Numbered from the stretch's first letter, positions 18,227 to 26,997 are shown. The stretch: DNA of 64,000 bases from CAVVKW01 sp963749035 (GCA_963749035.1 CAVVKW010000004.1:1718784-1782783); one strand, 5' to 3'. Notes: generated by a model from the sequence alone, not told the origin. Numbers and translations are program-made.

Positions 18227-19059
18227 ACCCCGATCCCTTCGTCACCGCCATCCTGATCAGTGCCGGACGGCCCCATCACCTCCACCACACTCTGGAAGGG
18301 TTGTCCCGCGGCACCCGCATCCCCGACGAAGTCATCGTCGTCAACATGGATCAGCCCACCGAACGGACGTCGTCGCCCACCCTTTCAACCCGTCACCTCG
18401 ATTGCCGCGCGCCGGCCGACCACCCGCTACCCCTCGCCCGCGCCCGGAATTTGGGCGCGGCCGAAGCCACGCCCGGACATCTTCTCTTTCTCGACGTCGA
18501 CTGCATTCCGGCCGCCGACTACGTGAAAACCGTCACTGCTCAGCTCGCCAGCACGGGCGGACTGATCATGGGCACGCCGCGCTACCTCCGCGCGCCGGTT
18601 GGCGGACACCCGACGGATGCCGACCTGGAAAGAGGCAGCGACCCCCACGAACTCCAACCCCGACCCGCGACCCCGACGGAGAAATCCGACCATTACCACC
18701 TCTTCTGGAGCCTCTGCTTTGGCATCCAATCGACCGATTTTACGGAAATCGGCGGCTTCGACGCCTCGTTTGTCGGGTATGGCGGCGAAGACACCGACTT
18801 CGCATACAGCGCACGCTCACGAGGAGTTCGTTTCCATCGTTCGCAAGCCACCGTCTTCCACCAGCCTCACCCGTCGCAATCGCCGCCGCTCCAACACTTC
18901 GACTCCATCATCATCAACGCCAATCGATTTCGGAAAAAATGGGGCGTGTGGCCGATGGAAGGCTGGCTCTCGGAATTCCGCGAACGTGGCCTGATCGAGT
19001 GGTCGGAGCGTTCACCCGACCCCATCCAGATCCGCCACCTGCCTCCGGAACCCGGCTAA
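18223..19059 (+). CDS. Glycosyltransferase family 2 protein (galactosyltransferase-like C-terminal domain)
   Basis: The 278-residue protein is a GT-A type glycosyltransferase. Its N-terminus has FVTAILISAGRPHHLHHTLEGL and IPDEVIVVNMD, the middle has ARARNLGAAEATPGHLLFLDVDCI (the DxD metal site), and the C-terminal part has EIGGFDASFVGYGGEDTDFAYS, characteristic of family-2 enzymes with a galactosyltransferase-like end. GTG 18223 is the start, overlapping the previous stop as GTGA; an upstream frame to 18031 is only an alternative frame of the previous gene. It converges with the next gene, overlapping by 4 nt at their stops. Confidence 0.85.
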   Translation: MNPDPFVTAILISAGRPHHLHHTLEGLSRGTRIPDEVIVVNMDQPTERTSSPTLSTRHLDCRAPADHPLPLARARNLGAAEATPGHLLFLDVDCIPAADYVKTVTAQLASTGGLIMGTPRYLRAPVGGHPTDADLERGSDPHELQPRPATPTEKSDHYHLFWSLCFGIQSTDFTEIGGFDASFVGYGGEDTDFAYSARSRGVRFHRSQATVFHQPHPSQSPPLQHFDSIIINANRFRKKWGVWPMEGWLSEFRERGLIEWSERSPDPIQIRHLPPEPG

Positions 19060-19766
19060 ATCGTGCAGCCGGCGTTCTCGTCCCGACGCGGCTGAACCAA
19101 CGCTGTCTCCAAACCAAGGTCCAAACTCGCCAAAAACGTGGCGAACCCACCCTCCGCCCGGCCTTTGACCCGCCCACTCGTCATCACACTCGGCTCCGAC
19201 ATCCACGCGATTCGAGCGCCGTTTCGTTCCAACGCTCGCACCAACTCGACGTCTTCGTGGCAACTCAACGCCGGAAATCCGCCCGCTGCTCGATAGGCCA
19301 CCGCGGAGACGCCCAGGTTCGCCCCGTGAATGTGCCGATGTCCATCCGTCCGCTGATACTGAGCCTGAAACCGCTCCCGCAGACCTTCGCCGCGGCCTTG
19401 AAACCGGTCCACCGCGACCTGCCCGCAGAACGCGTCAGCCCGGTGACAAAGCTGTTTCATCAGCCAGTCCAACGGAACGCAAGTGTCCGCGTCCGTGAAC
19501 GCCAACCACCTCGCACCCGCCGCCAGAGCCGCTTCCGCTCCCACCGCGCGGGCGCGACCCACGTTTCGCGCTTCGATCTCGAGCACCGTCACATCGAACA
19601 TTTCCGCGATGCGCTTCGATCCATCCGAACAGGCGTCCAACACAACGAAGATCCGGACGTCCTCCTTCGCATCCGTCTGGTGCGACGCCGCCATTCTCGT
19701 CAGAGCCAGCAACGTCGTCGCGAGCAGTGCCTCCTCGTCGTGCACCGGAACAATCGCCGCAATCAC
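19056..19766 (-). CDS. Glycosyltransferase family 2 protein
   Basis: The 236-residue protein is a compact GT-A glycosyltransferase. It begins MIAAIVPVHDEEALLATTLLAL, has FVVLDACSDGS and, at about 86-99, ARWLAFTDADTCVP with the DxD site, then GANLGVSAVAYRAAGGFP and CHEDVELVRALE, the likely base region. The short length without membrane helices suggests a soluble or peripheral enzyme. It is the last gene of a minus-strand run (acyl-CoA dehydrogenase-like, PIG-L, NodS-like methyltransferase, this gene) whose members overlap by 1-4 nt, so they should be translated together. Its substrate is unknown. Confidence 0.87.
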   Translation of the reverse strand: MIAAIVPVHDEEALLATTLLALTRMAASHQTDAKEDVRIFVVLDACSDGSKRIAEMFDVTVLEIEARNVGRARAVGAEAALAAGARWLAFTDADTCVPLDWLMKQLCHRADAFCGQVAVDRFQGRGEGLRERFQAQYQRTDGHRHIHGANLGVSAVAYRAAGGFPALSCHEDVELVRALERNGARIAWMSEPSVMTSGRVKGRAEGGFATFLASLDLGLETALVQPRRDENAGCTI

Positions 19767-20362
19767 TTCAATCCCTCCAGTTTAGCCACCGACACCCCGT
19801 CCACCGACCAGGCCTCCATCAAGAAATCATCTTCAACGTGCTCCAGAATCACCCGCCACGGTAGATTATGCCGCAACGTGGCGTGCGTTTCGTCCCCGTC
19901 GATCTCGTAACCCTCGATCGGACCCCGCCAATGACAGGCGATTAGAACTCCTTCCGCCGTGAGTGAATCTCGCAGCTTCATCACGACACACTCGAGATCG
20001 GCTTCGCTCAGAAAATACCCGATCTCGCTCATCACGATCAGGTCGAAACGTTCCTCCGGCCAATCGCCGGGAAGTTCCCGTTGCTCGACCGCCGCGTTCG
20101 GCTCATCGGCCAATCGCTCAGCGGCCAAGACCACCGCCCGCGCACTACAGTCGCTCACCAAAAGTCGATCGCAGCGCGGAGCCAACGCCGCCGCCAGCTC
20201 GCCATTCGAGCACCCCATCTCCCACCCGCTCGCGAAGCGCTCCCTCGGCAGGCTCGCCGTCAACAGGTCCCGCTTCCGCCGCTCATACCATCGCGTTCGA
20301 AATCCCCACGGATCCTCGTTCCTCTGGTGCAGTCGCTCGAAGTTCTCCATCGCTATGCTCAT
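19763..20362 (-). CDS. NodS-like SAM-dependent methyltransferase
   Basis: The 199-residue protein is a class I SAM methyltransferase of the NodS-related group. The segment DPWGFRTRWYERRKRDLL precedes motif I, WEMGCSNGELAAAL (47-60), and motif IV appears as FDLIVMSEIGYFL; HWRGPIEGY follows. NodS of rhizobia N-methylates the deacetylated glucosamine end of chitooligosaccharides, and here the gene directly follows a PIG-L deacetylase with a 4-nt ATGA overlap, which suggests the same order of chemistry. That link is inference. The start at 20362 is set by the overlap; the frame continues to 20434 inside the deacetylase gene. Confidence 0.83.
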   Translation of the reverse strand: MSIAMENFERLHQRNEDPWGFRTRWYERRKRDLLTASLPRERFASGWEMGCSNGELAAALAPRCDRLLVSDCSARAVVLAAERLADEPNAAVEQRELPGDWPEERFDLIVMSEIGYFLSEADLECVVMKLRDSLTAEGVLIACHWRGPIEGYEIDGDETHATLRHNLPWRVILEHVEDDFLMEAWSVDGVSVAKLEGLK

Positions 20363-21084
20363 AGAAAAAAGACCTCCCACCTTCGGTAAAACCGTTCCAA
20401 CGTCCGCTCCGTCAGGATCGGTAGATCGCCGCATCGTCCCACGACTTGCGACTCGAACGCCAAGATCGCCGACCGCTTCCGAAGCAAAATCTCATCCTCG
20501 ATTGGCACCCGCACCGCCCGGTCCCACGGCATCGACCCCTCCCCAGGCCGCGACCAATGCCAACCCCAGATCGGCATTTCGATCACCCGAACGTCTTCAA
20601 AACTAGCCGCCGCCTCCCGCACGGCCCGCGTCGTCGCTTCGTGATCCGGATGCCCGTCGAAACCCCAAGGCGTCAGCACGACGTCCCCATCGCGGAGTTC
20701 GTCCCCGATCGCTGCGACCAGTAGCGACTCCCACGGTAGCAACTCACCGTCAGCAAAACCCAAACGCCGAATTTCGGCGTCGATTCCCAAGCGGCTCAAC
20801 GCCACCCGGGTCTCCACGGGCCGTTCCATCCGCAGGTGCCCCGAGATCTCCGGATGACTCGCTTCCCCGTCGGTCACCGCCACCACCACGACCTCCCGCT
20901 CACCCATGCTCGCCAGGAGCCCGCCACACGGCAAAATCTCGTCATCCGGATGCGGTGCCATCACCACGACCCGCACACCTTCCGGAATCAGCTTGTCAAC
21001 CTTCGACCAAGGCACCCCGCCGAGCTCAGAGCATTCCGCCCATTCACCTTCCGAGGTCCCCTCACCCTGAATCTCTCGATCCAT
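20359..21084 (-). CDS. PIG-L / LmbE-like N-acetylglucosamine deacetylase family protein
   Basis: This 241-residue protein belongs to the zinc-dependent PIG-L deacetylase family, which includes BshB, MshB and eukaryotic PIG-L, removing acetyl groups from GlcNAc conjugates. The metal motif APHPDDE sits at 43-49 (VVVMAPHPDDEILPCGGLLA), and the second metal His is in GHPDHEATTRAV; GFADGELLPW lies between. It has no signal peptide, so it works in the cytoplasm. ATG 21084 forms a TGATG junction with the upstream acyl-CoA dehydrogenase-like gene and 4 nt overlap the methyltransferase downstream. The extended frame to 21309 is inside the neighbour. Confidence 0.88.
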   Translation of the reverse strand: MDREIQGEGTSEGEWAECSELGGVPWSKVDKLIPEGVRVVVMAPHPDDEILPCGGLLASMGEREVVVVAVTDGEASHPEISGHLRMERPVETRVALSRLGIDAEIRRLGFADGELLPWESLLVAAIGDELRDGDVVLTPWGFDGHPDHEATTRAVREAAASFEDVRVIEMPIWGWHWSRPGEGSMPWDRAVRVPIEDEILLRKRSAILAFESQVVGRCGDLPILTERTLERFYRRWEVFFL

Positions 21085-22109
21085 CACCACAAGCAACCCT
21101 CCTCCCCGGCCACCGCCTCGCCCAGTGCCGCGAGATCCCGCTCGCCGTGGCTCTGCCGAATGAAAATTGCCAGATCCGAGCACCGCTGCGAGTGCTCGTC
21201 GTCCGTGCTCAAAGGTCCCGGCCCCATCGCCCTCGCCGCCCTCTCGAGAATGCTCGTCGCCGCCGACTCCACCGCCAACCGCAACCGCAGGGCCGAAACG
21301 AACGCGCACCCGTCTGGATTCTCATCGATCCAATCCGCGGTCGCCAGCAGTAGTGCCCGCGCCGCGCTGATCTCCGTTTCGACCGCTCCCAGGTGGGCGT
21401 TCGCGTGCGGGTCGTCCCGCTGCGCCGCTCCCGCCGAAAGCCGATCCGCCACCGCCAGCGCCGCACCAAACCAGACGGCCGCGATACCTGCCCCACCCTG
21501 CCAGAATCCTGGCCGCTCCAAGTATGCCCCGCCTCCTTCCAACACCCGAGCACTGGCCCCGCTGAACCTTAACGCCGTCGTCCCCGCTGCCGCCATCCCG
21601 CACGCCACCCAGTTCGACGGCTGCACCGCCACCCCCGTCTGGTTCAAATCCACGATCACCAGAACCGATCGACCTTCCAAGTCGATCGCCGTGACCAACC
21701 CCCGTTCCACAAACGCCGCTCCCGAACACCAAGGCTTGAGCCCATCCAGCAGCCCCGTCGTCCGGTCGAGAACGAGTGGCTCGCCCGGACCTTCCGCCGC
21801 CCAAACGGCATGCAAGCGATTTTGGTCAGCGTCCTCGCCCAATTCATCGAGGATCGCCAAAGCGTCAGCGTGACTTTCGAACACCTTCGCCAGACTCAAG
21901 TCCGCTCGTCCGACCCTTGCCAGTGCCCACCAGCGATCTCTCGTTTTCCCGCACCCCGGCCGGGGAAGATCCGCCGCGCCGACGTCGATCAGCTTCCGCA
22001 TCACCTCTCTGATCTCTTCACCGTCGACCAGCGGAAGCTCGGCGTCGGCCAGAATCTTCGACAGCTTGGATCTACTTTCGGAAGTCACTCCAGTCACTAC
22101 GCCTACCAC
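21084..22109 (-). CDS. Acyl-CoA dehydrogenase-like protein
   Basis: The 341-residue protein resembles the acyl-CoA dehydrogenase fold but is shorter and more divergent than the usual 380-400 residues. The middle beta-domain region reads GLLDGLKPWCSGAAFVERGLVTA and QPSNWVACGMAAAGTTALRFSGA, equivalent to the flavin and substrate contact region, and the C-terminal helical half contains GIAAVWFGAALAVADRL and DENPDGCAFVSALRLRLAVESAAT. The catalytic Glu of fatty-acid enzymes is not obvious. It heads the minus-strand run with the PIG-L, NodS-like and GT2 genes. Without an acyl-CoA synthetase nearby, its substrate may be a carrier- or glycoside-bound intermediate; this is inference. Confidence 0.75.
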   Translation of the reverse strand: MVGVVTGVTSESRSKLSKILADAELPLVDGEEIREVMRKLIDVGAADLPRPGCGKTRDRWWALARVGRADLSLAKVFESHADALAILDELGEDADQNRLHAVWAAEGPGEPLVLDRTTGLLDGLKPWCSGAAFVERGLVTAIDLEGRSVLVIVDLNQTGVAVQPSNWVACGMAAAGTTALRFSGASARVLEGGGAYLERPGFWQGGAGIAAVWFGAALAVADRLSAGAAQRDDPHANAHLGAVETEISAARALLLATADWIDENPDGCAFVSALRLRLAVESAATSILERAARAMGPGPLSTDDEHSQRCSDLAIFIRQSHGERDLAALGEAVAGEEGCLW

Positions 22110-22132
22110 ACATGATTTGCGGGTTCGGCGAT

Positions 22133-22152
22133 AGTCAGGGCGGACCCTGACT
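22133..22152. terminator. Strong 8-bp hairpin upstream of the acyl-CoA dehydrogenase-like gene
   Basis: AGTCAGGG (22133-22140) and CCCTGACT (22145-22152) pair perfectly around a CGGA loop. It lies between the porin gene and the acyl-CoA dehydrogenase-like gene, both on the minus strand, so it could end porin transcription or shape the leader of the next unit. No T-run follows on either strand. Confidence 0.4.
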
Positions 22153-22241
22153 CGTGGGTCGGGGACCGCCGAAAACGCGTTTTTACGCTCAGCGCCAGTG
22201 AAGGCGCGATGATGGTGAATCGAGCGTTGGCACGGGGCGGA

Positions 22242-22257
22242 GAGGACGGACGTCCTC
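22242..22257. terminator. Hairpin downstream of the porin gene
   Basis: GAGGAC (22242-22247) and GTCCTC (22252-22257) form a 6-bp stem with a GGAC loop, 44 nt past the porin stop on the minus strand. With the second hairpin 90 nt further on, it may terminate the porin transcript. No T-run is present. Confidence 0.35.
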
Positions 22258-22300
22258 CCCCTTGAGCCACTAAACTTGCGCTCGGAAAGCGAAGCCTGGC

Positions 22301-23503
22301 TTAAAACCAGACTCGGACCGCACCAACGATGGTCAGACTGTTGAAGCCGCCACCCCGTTGAAGTTCCAGGTGCGAATACTCCATGCCATACATCACTTTG
22401 AGCCGGTCCTTGTAGATGTAATAATTCATCCCGCCATAAAGCGCGTGGTAGTTATTACCGGAGGTCGTCGGCAGATCTGGAGCGCGCCGCTCGTATCGGC
22501 TCTGGAGCCGGACTCCGTTGTCTTCGTTACTTACCAGATATTGGTAGCGACCGACCAACTGGACCTTCTCCGTGAGGTCGAAGGTCGGAAGAATGATGAT
22601 GCCGAAGAGATCGGGCTGGTCGTCCTCCCCGATCGCAGTCACCAGGTCAGACTGAAGTCCGAGACGGCCATCGAGGAAACTCCCTTCGTAACTCAAAGCG
22701 GCCGTGTAACTGTATGGGCGAACCGCGTTATTTTCCGGCGAATCACTCGTGAACCCGTTGTCGAATCGGACGAGGTGGTGCTCGTTAAAGTTGTATCCCA
22801 CACCCGAATAATAGACGGCCCCGCCGTCAAAAGTCGGGTAAGCCCAGTCATCGTCGCGCGTCGCGGAATAGACGCCCGCTCCGTAAGTCACACCCGACTC
22901 TTCGCCGGTCGCGAACTCGCCGGTCGCCAGAATCCCGCCCAGTTTGTTCGGAACTGCGGTGTTGATAAAATTCGACCGCTCGATGGTCACGATTCGGTTG
23001 GATGACTCCCGCCACTCGTTCGTAATCGGCACTTTGTAGAGTCCAACCTGGAGGTTGAAGAGTTTGCTCGGGCGCCAGCGGACCTTGAAGTCTTCGTAGT
23101 CCTCAACGAATCGACCCGTCGTCTCGCCGTCAAAGTTGAGGTTGAACGTGATCGCCGCTTCGAAGGTCTCGAGAAACTCCACCACCCCGCCGAAGCGCTG
23201 CCGACGGTTTTCCCAACCCGAAGCGCTGCCGAAGTCGGAATTAAGCCCCCACAATTGGCCGTGGTAGCGGCCCGTGAACGCCACCTTCTGAAGGTAAGGA
23301 TTATCTTCGTTCTCGTAGATCACCGGAACACCCCAGAGAAAATCGAAGGCCTTCTCGAGGGTCAGTCCACTGGTCTCTTCGACGATCACGTCTTTATCAA
23401 AGACCGTCACGTCCGAAACGGCTGGAGAGCCAGCTTGGACCGCGCCAGATCCGCACAGGATCACCGCTGTTGCCGCTGGAATAACGAGGGAGGAAATTTT
23501 CAT
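22301..23503 (-). CDS. Phosphate-selective porin OprO/OprP-like outer-membrane protein
   Basis: The 400-residue protein has a signal peptide (MKISSLVIPAATAVILCGSG..., cleavage near VQAG-S) and a mature chain of alternating strands ending in VGAVRVWF, with a C-terminal aromatic residue typical of outer-membrane barrels. The region with GLYKVPITNEWRESSNRIVTIER resembles the OprO/OprP family. In characterised members it conducts phosphate or polyphosphate; here the guess is supported by the divergent pstSCAB-phoU operon 516 bp away. ATG 23503 starts the signal peptide; the frame to 23614 adds non-conserved sequence. It is likely controlled by phosphate starvation, though no pho box could be shown. 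Confidence 0.85.
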   Translation of the reverse strand: MKISSLVIPAATAVILCGSGAVQAGSPAVSDVTVFDKDVIVEETSGLTLEKAFDFLWGVPVIYENEDNPYLQKVAFTGRYHGQLWGLNSDFGSASGWENRRQRFGGVVEFLETFEAAITFNLNFDGETTGRFVEDYEDFKVRWRPSKLFNLQVGLYKVPITNEWRESSNRIVTIERSNFINTAVPNKLGGILATGEFATGEESGVTYGAGVYSATRDDDWAYPTFDGGAVYYSGVGYNFNEHHLVRFDNGFTSDSPENNAVRPYSYTAALSYEGSFLDGRLGLQSDLVTAIGEDDQPDLFGIIILPTFDLTEKVQLVGRYQYLVSNEDNGVRLQSRYERRAPDLPTTSGNNYHALYGGMNYYIYKDRLKVMYGMEYSHLELQRGGGFNSLTIVGAVRVWF

Positions 23504-24019
23504 AGATTGAAGCAAAAAAATTTTAATGCGTTGATGCACAACGCGCGCACCTTGGCGGGCGTCAGTGGAAGTTGTCTTCAGTGTCCCGCGATGAACGTCG
23601 GGAGCCTGAACCAAATCGTTACACTCCGACGAACCCCGTCGACCAGCGGATAAAGTGAAAAATCCGAAGCCGGCGGTTCCCCGACCGGTAAACCGCTTCC
23701 GAGTATTCGTATCAAACCAAAAGCTCGAAACGCGCGACTGCTAAAGTCCGACGCTATCCCACCCGCGTCGCCAACGGCGGTCGGCGAAAATTCGTCGAAC
23801 GTCGTTCCACACCCACCTCGAGATCACTTCTTAAAAATGATTGAATCCGTTCCGCTCTACGTTTTCTGTTCGATCGGCGAATTCCGTTATTTCCACCGAC
23901 TCGCTCAAGGTAAATAACCTGCCTGCATCCCAAATGCGTCGAATTCGTAACAATCGGCCTTTTGCCGATCCGCCGCAAAGCCCCTCCAATCCTCCGCGGA
24001 CTACAGACTCCAAACCAAA
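23504..24019. promoter_or_regulatory. Divergent intergenic region between porin and pstS
   Basis: This 516-bp gap must hold the promoters for the porin (minus) and the pst operon (plus). It contains AT-richer stretches near 23505-23530 and 23828-23915, but I could not find a convincing repeated pho-box pattern or coding sequence in it. The short open frames on both strands near 23754-24013 are not protein-like. Confidence 0.5.
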
Positions 24020-25039
24020 ATGAAAACTACCTTGTCATACCTCACCCGATTCGCCGCCGTCGCGGCCCTCCTCGGCACCGCTGCCACGGCGACCGCCGAG
24101 ACCCAGCTCACCGGTGCCGGTGCCAGCTTCCCGGCCCCGCTCTACCAGCGCTGGGCACAGGAATTCACCAAGGAAAATCCTGACATTCAGGTCAATTACC
24201 AGTCGATTGGCAGCGGCGCAGGCATCAAGCAATTCACCGCCGGCACCGTCAACTTCGGCGCGAGTGACGCCGCCATGAAGGACGAGGAGATTTCCCAGGT
24301 CAAGCGGGGCGCAGTCATGATCCCTGCGACCGCCGGCAGTATCGTCGTGACCTACAACCTGCCAAGCTTCCCGAATCTCCAGCTTTCTCGCGAGGCCTAC
24401 GTCGACATCTTCCTGGGCAAGATTACCAATTGGAGCGACGACGCCATCGCCAAGTCGAACCCCAACAAAGAGCTTCCCGACATGGACATCATCGTCTGCA
24501 CCCGTTCCGACGGTAGCGGCACGACCTTCGTCTTCACGAAGCACCTCGCCTCCATCAGCGAAGACTTCAACACCGAGGTCGGCGAAGGCAAATCCGTCAC
24601 CTGGCCATCCGGCGTCGCCGGCAAAGGCAACGAAGGCGTGACCGCCCTCGTCAAGCAGACCCCGGGCGCCGTCGGCTACGTCGAATACGGCTACGCGAAA
24701 AACAACGGCCTCGAAATGGCGAGCCTGGAAAATAAGTCCGGCGAATACGTCGCCCCGACCGACGAAAGTGCCACCGCGACCCTCGCCAGTGTCGAGCTTC
24801 CAGAAAATCTCCGCATCTGGCCCTCCGACCCGACCGGGAAGGGTGACTACCCGATCGTCACCTTCACCTGGCTCCTCGTTTACGGCGAATACCCCGACGC
24901 CACCATCGGCGACGCCGTGAAGAAATTCGTGGAATTCGGCCTCACCACCGGCCAGCAGTTCGCGCCAGAGCTCGGCTACGTGCAACTTCCGAAGGAAGTC
25001 GTCGAGAAATCAATGGCCGCCCTCGAGACGGTCAAGTAA
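24020..25039 (+). CDS. pstS: Phosphate ABC transporter substrate-binding protein PstS
   Basis: PstS is the periplasmic phosphate receptor of the high-affinity Pst transporter. The 339-residue chain has a signal peptide (to about TATAE, residue 26) and the typical first strand ETQLTGAGASFPAPLYQRWAQEF, followed by the phosphate-contact loop YQSIGSGAGIKQF and FGASDAAM, and the RSDGSGTTFVFTKHL loop. These are the usual phosphate ligands. It has no lipobox, so it should be a soluble periplasmic protein. It heads pstSCAB-phoU and lies divergent from the porin gene; a 49-bp gap with a hairpin separates it from pstC, a common arrangement that keeps the binding protein more abundant. Confidence 0.96.
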   Translation: MKTTLSYLTRFAAVAALLGTAATATAETQLTGAGASFPAPLYQRWAQEFTKENPDIQVNYQSIGSGAGIKQFTAGTVNFGASDAAMKDEEISQVKRGAVMIPATAGSIVVTYNLPSFPNLQLSREAYVDIFLGKITNWSDDAIAKSNPNKELPDMDIIVCTRSDGSGTTFVFTKHLASISEDFNTEVGEGKSVTWPSGVAGKGNEGVTALVKQTPGAVGYVEYGYAKNNGLEMASLENKSGEYVAPTDESATATLASVELPENLRIWPSDPTGKGDYPIVTFTWLLVYGEYPDATIGDAVKKFVEFGLTTGQQFAPELGYVQLPKEVVEKSMAALETVK

Positions 25040-25043
25040 CCCC

Positions 25044-25058
25044 GGTCGCCAAACGACC
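25044..25058 (+). terminator. Small hairpin between pstS and pstC
   Basis: GGTCG (25044-25048) and CGACC (25054-25058) form a 5-bp stem with a CCAAA loop directly after the pstS stop. In other pst operons such intergenic hairpins stabilise or attenuate the transcript after pstS; here it is short and the role is inference. Confidence 0.35.
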
Positions 25059-25088
25059 AACTCACCACGTTAGGAATCCCGGACGCCC

Positions 25089-26078
25089 ATGAACGAAACT
25101 CCCTCCACCGACCCGAGTTCGTTGGAAGGCAGTCGTTCCAGTCCGGATTTCTTTCGGATCCTTTGCTGGGTGGCGGCGGCCGCGACCGTCGCCACCCTCG
25201 CATGGATCGTCATCGAGATCGTCCGCCAAGCCTGGCCCGCGATCAAAGAATTCGGTTTCGGCTTCATCGTCGGGACCAGTTGGACCCCCAACCGCGGGGT
25301 CTTCGGCGTTCTGCCCTTTCTCATCGGCACCATCGTCAGTTCCGTTATCGCCATTCTGATCGCCCTCCCCCTCGGGCTCGCGGTCGCCATTTTCCTCAGC
25401 GAGGATTTTCTCCCCCTCCCCATTCGCAATACCATCCGTTTCGTCGTCGAGCTGCTCGCCGCGATCCCCAGCGTCGTTTACGGCCTCTGGGGCATCGCCG
25501 TCGTCATCCCCCTCGTTCAAAAATACGGTGCCGTCCTCGCCGACTTCGCCGCCAAGGACAGCGGCTGGGTCAACGAAACCCTCGGTTTCACCATTCCGCT
25601 TTTCAAGGGTCCCTCGTTCGGTAACAGCATGCTCACGGCCAGCATCGTGCTGGCCCTCATGATTCTCCCCACCATCACCGCCATCTCCCGCAGCGCCCTC
25701 GTCGCCGTCCCGCACACCCTGCGGGAAGGAGCCTACGCCCTCGGTGCCACGCGCTGGGAAGCCATCTTCGGAGTCATCCTCCCCACCGCCGCCCCCGGGA
25801 TCGTGGCCGCGACGATCCTCGCCCTCGGCCGCGCCATGGGCGAAACGATGGCCATCGCCATGCTCATCGGCAACAGCGCCCGCCTCACGTGGTCCCTCCT
25901 CTACCCCTCCGGCACGCTCGCCGCCCTCCTCGCCAACGAATTCGCGGAAGCCAGCGGCCTCCAGATCGCTTCCCTCATGTATGCAGCCCTGCTGCTCGTC
26001 GTCCTCACGCTCGCCGTCAACGTGATCGGCGAAATCGTTCTCAAGCGCGCTCAAAAGAACGTCGCCGGCGCCCTCTGA
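25089..26078 (+). CDS. pstC: Phosphate ABC transporter permease PstC
   Basis: PstC is one of the two membrane channel subunits of the Pst phosphate importer. The 329-residue protein has about six membrane helices, starting with RILCWVAAAATVATLAWIVIEIV, and the EAA loop contact region for the ATPase (REGAYALGATRWEAIFGVILPTAAPGIVA). PFLIGTIVSSVIAILIALPLGL is a standard part of the permease fold. It has a short extra cytoplasmic N-terminus of about 20 residues. It is followed by pstA after 4 bp, so the two subunits should be made in equal amounts. Confidence 0.95.
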   Translation: MNETPSTDPSSLEGSRSSPDFFRILCWVAAAATVATLAWIVIEIVRQAWPAIKEFGFGFIVGTSWTPNRGVFGVLPFLIGTIVSSVIAILIALPLGLAVAIFLSEDFLPLPIRNTIRFVVELLAAIPSVVYGLWGIAVVIPLVQKYGAVLADFAAKDSGWVNETLGFTIPLFKGPSFGNSMLTASIVLALMILPTITAISRSALVAVPHTLREGAYALGATRWEAIFGVILPTAAPGIVAATILALGRAMGETMAIAMLIGNSARLTWSLLYPSGTLAALLANEFAEASGLQIASLMYAALLLVVLTLAVNVIGEIVLKRAQKNVAGAL

Positions 26079-26082
26079 CCCC

Positions 26083-26997
26083 ATGGAAAACATCGTCGAC
26101 CGCGAGACCGACTTCTTCGCCGACCAAGCCATTTCCAGCGGCACGGCCGGGCGTTCCTTCGGCAACCGCCTCCTCACCACCCTCTGCATCGGGCTCTCGT
26201 TCCTCACCCTCATCCCCCTCTTCTCGATCGTTTACATGCTCCTCGTCAAAGGCCTCCCGCTCCTGAGCTGGGAAGTCTTCACCGAGCTCCCCCCCGCCGC
26301 CGGCCTCACGGGCGGCGGGTTCGGCAATGCCATCGTCGGCACCTTCGTCATGGTCGCCATCGCGCTCGCCATCGCCACCCCCCTCGGCATGCTCTCCGCC
26401 ATTTACGTCACGGAATACGCGCCCTACTCCCGACTCTCCCGCATCGTCCGGTTCGTCGCCAAGCTCCTCACCGGCATCCCCTCCATCATCGCGGGCGTCT
26501 TCGCTTACGCCATCATCGTCCTCTACGGATTCAGCATCTTCGGCGTCGAGATCATCCCGCGTGGTTTCTCCGCCTTCGCCGGTGGCGTCGCCCTCGCCGT
26601 TCTCATCCTCCCGACCATCCTCCTCACCTCCGAGCAGGCACTCCTCGGCGTCCAACGCGCCTACCGCGAAGCCTCGTTCGGTCTCGGCGCCACCCCCTTC
26701 CAAACGATTTGGCGGATCGTCCTCCCGGAGGCCCTCCCAGCCATGATGACCGGCGTCATGCTCGCCGTCGCCCGCGCCGCCGGCGAGACCGCTCCCGTCC
26801 TTTTCACCGCTCTGTTCAGTGCCTTCTACGCGAAGTCGATCTTGGACGAGACCGCCTCCCTCTCCGTCCTCATCTACAATTTCGCCACCCTTCCCTACGA
26901 GCATCAGGTCAACCTCGCCTGGACCGCCTCCCTCGTCCTCGTCGCCCTCGTCACCGCCACCAACGTCTTCGCTCAACTCGTCTTCCGAAAAAAATAA
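26083..26997 (+). CDS. pstA: Phosphate ABC transporter permease PstA
   Basis: PstA is the second membrane subunit of the phosphate importer. The 304-residue chain has six membrane helices, a NAIVGTFVMVAIALAIATPLGMLSAIYVTEYA region, GIPSIIAGVFAYAII, and the EAA loop REASFGLGATPFQTIWRIVLPEALPAMMTG near 205-234. The C-terminus ends inside the last helix (TATNVFAQLVFRKK). It starts four bases after pstC and is followed by pstB after 28 bp. Nothing unusual is seen. Confidence 0.95.
   Translation: MENIVDRETDFFADQAISSGTAGRSFGNRLLTTLCIGLSFLTLIPLFSIVYMLLVKGLPLLSWEVFTELPPAAGLTGGGFGNAIVGTFVMVAIALAIATPLGMLSAIYVTEYAPYSRLSRIVRFVAKLLTGIPSIIAGVFAYAIIVLYGFSIFGVEIIPRGFSAFAGGVALAVLILPTILLTSEQALLGVQRAYREASFGLGATPFQTIWRIVLPEALPAMMTGVMLAVARAAGETAPVLFTALFSAFYAKSILDETASLSVLIYNFATLPYEHQVNLAWTASLVLVALVTATNVFAQLVFRKK

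Noticed and set aside
17790..19910. 706-codon plus-strand frame crossing three glycosyltransferase genes
   Set aside because: It runs through parts of genes on both strands and reads as Ser/Pro/Arg-rich noise.
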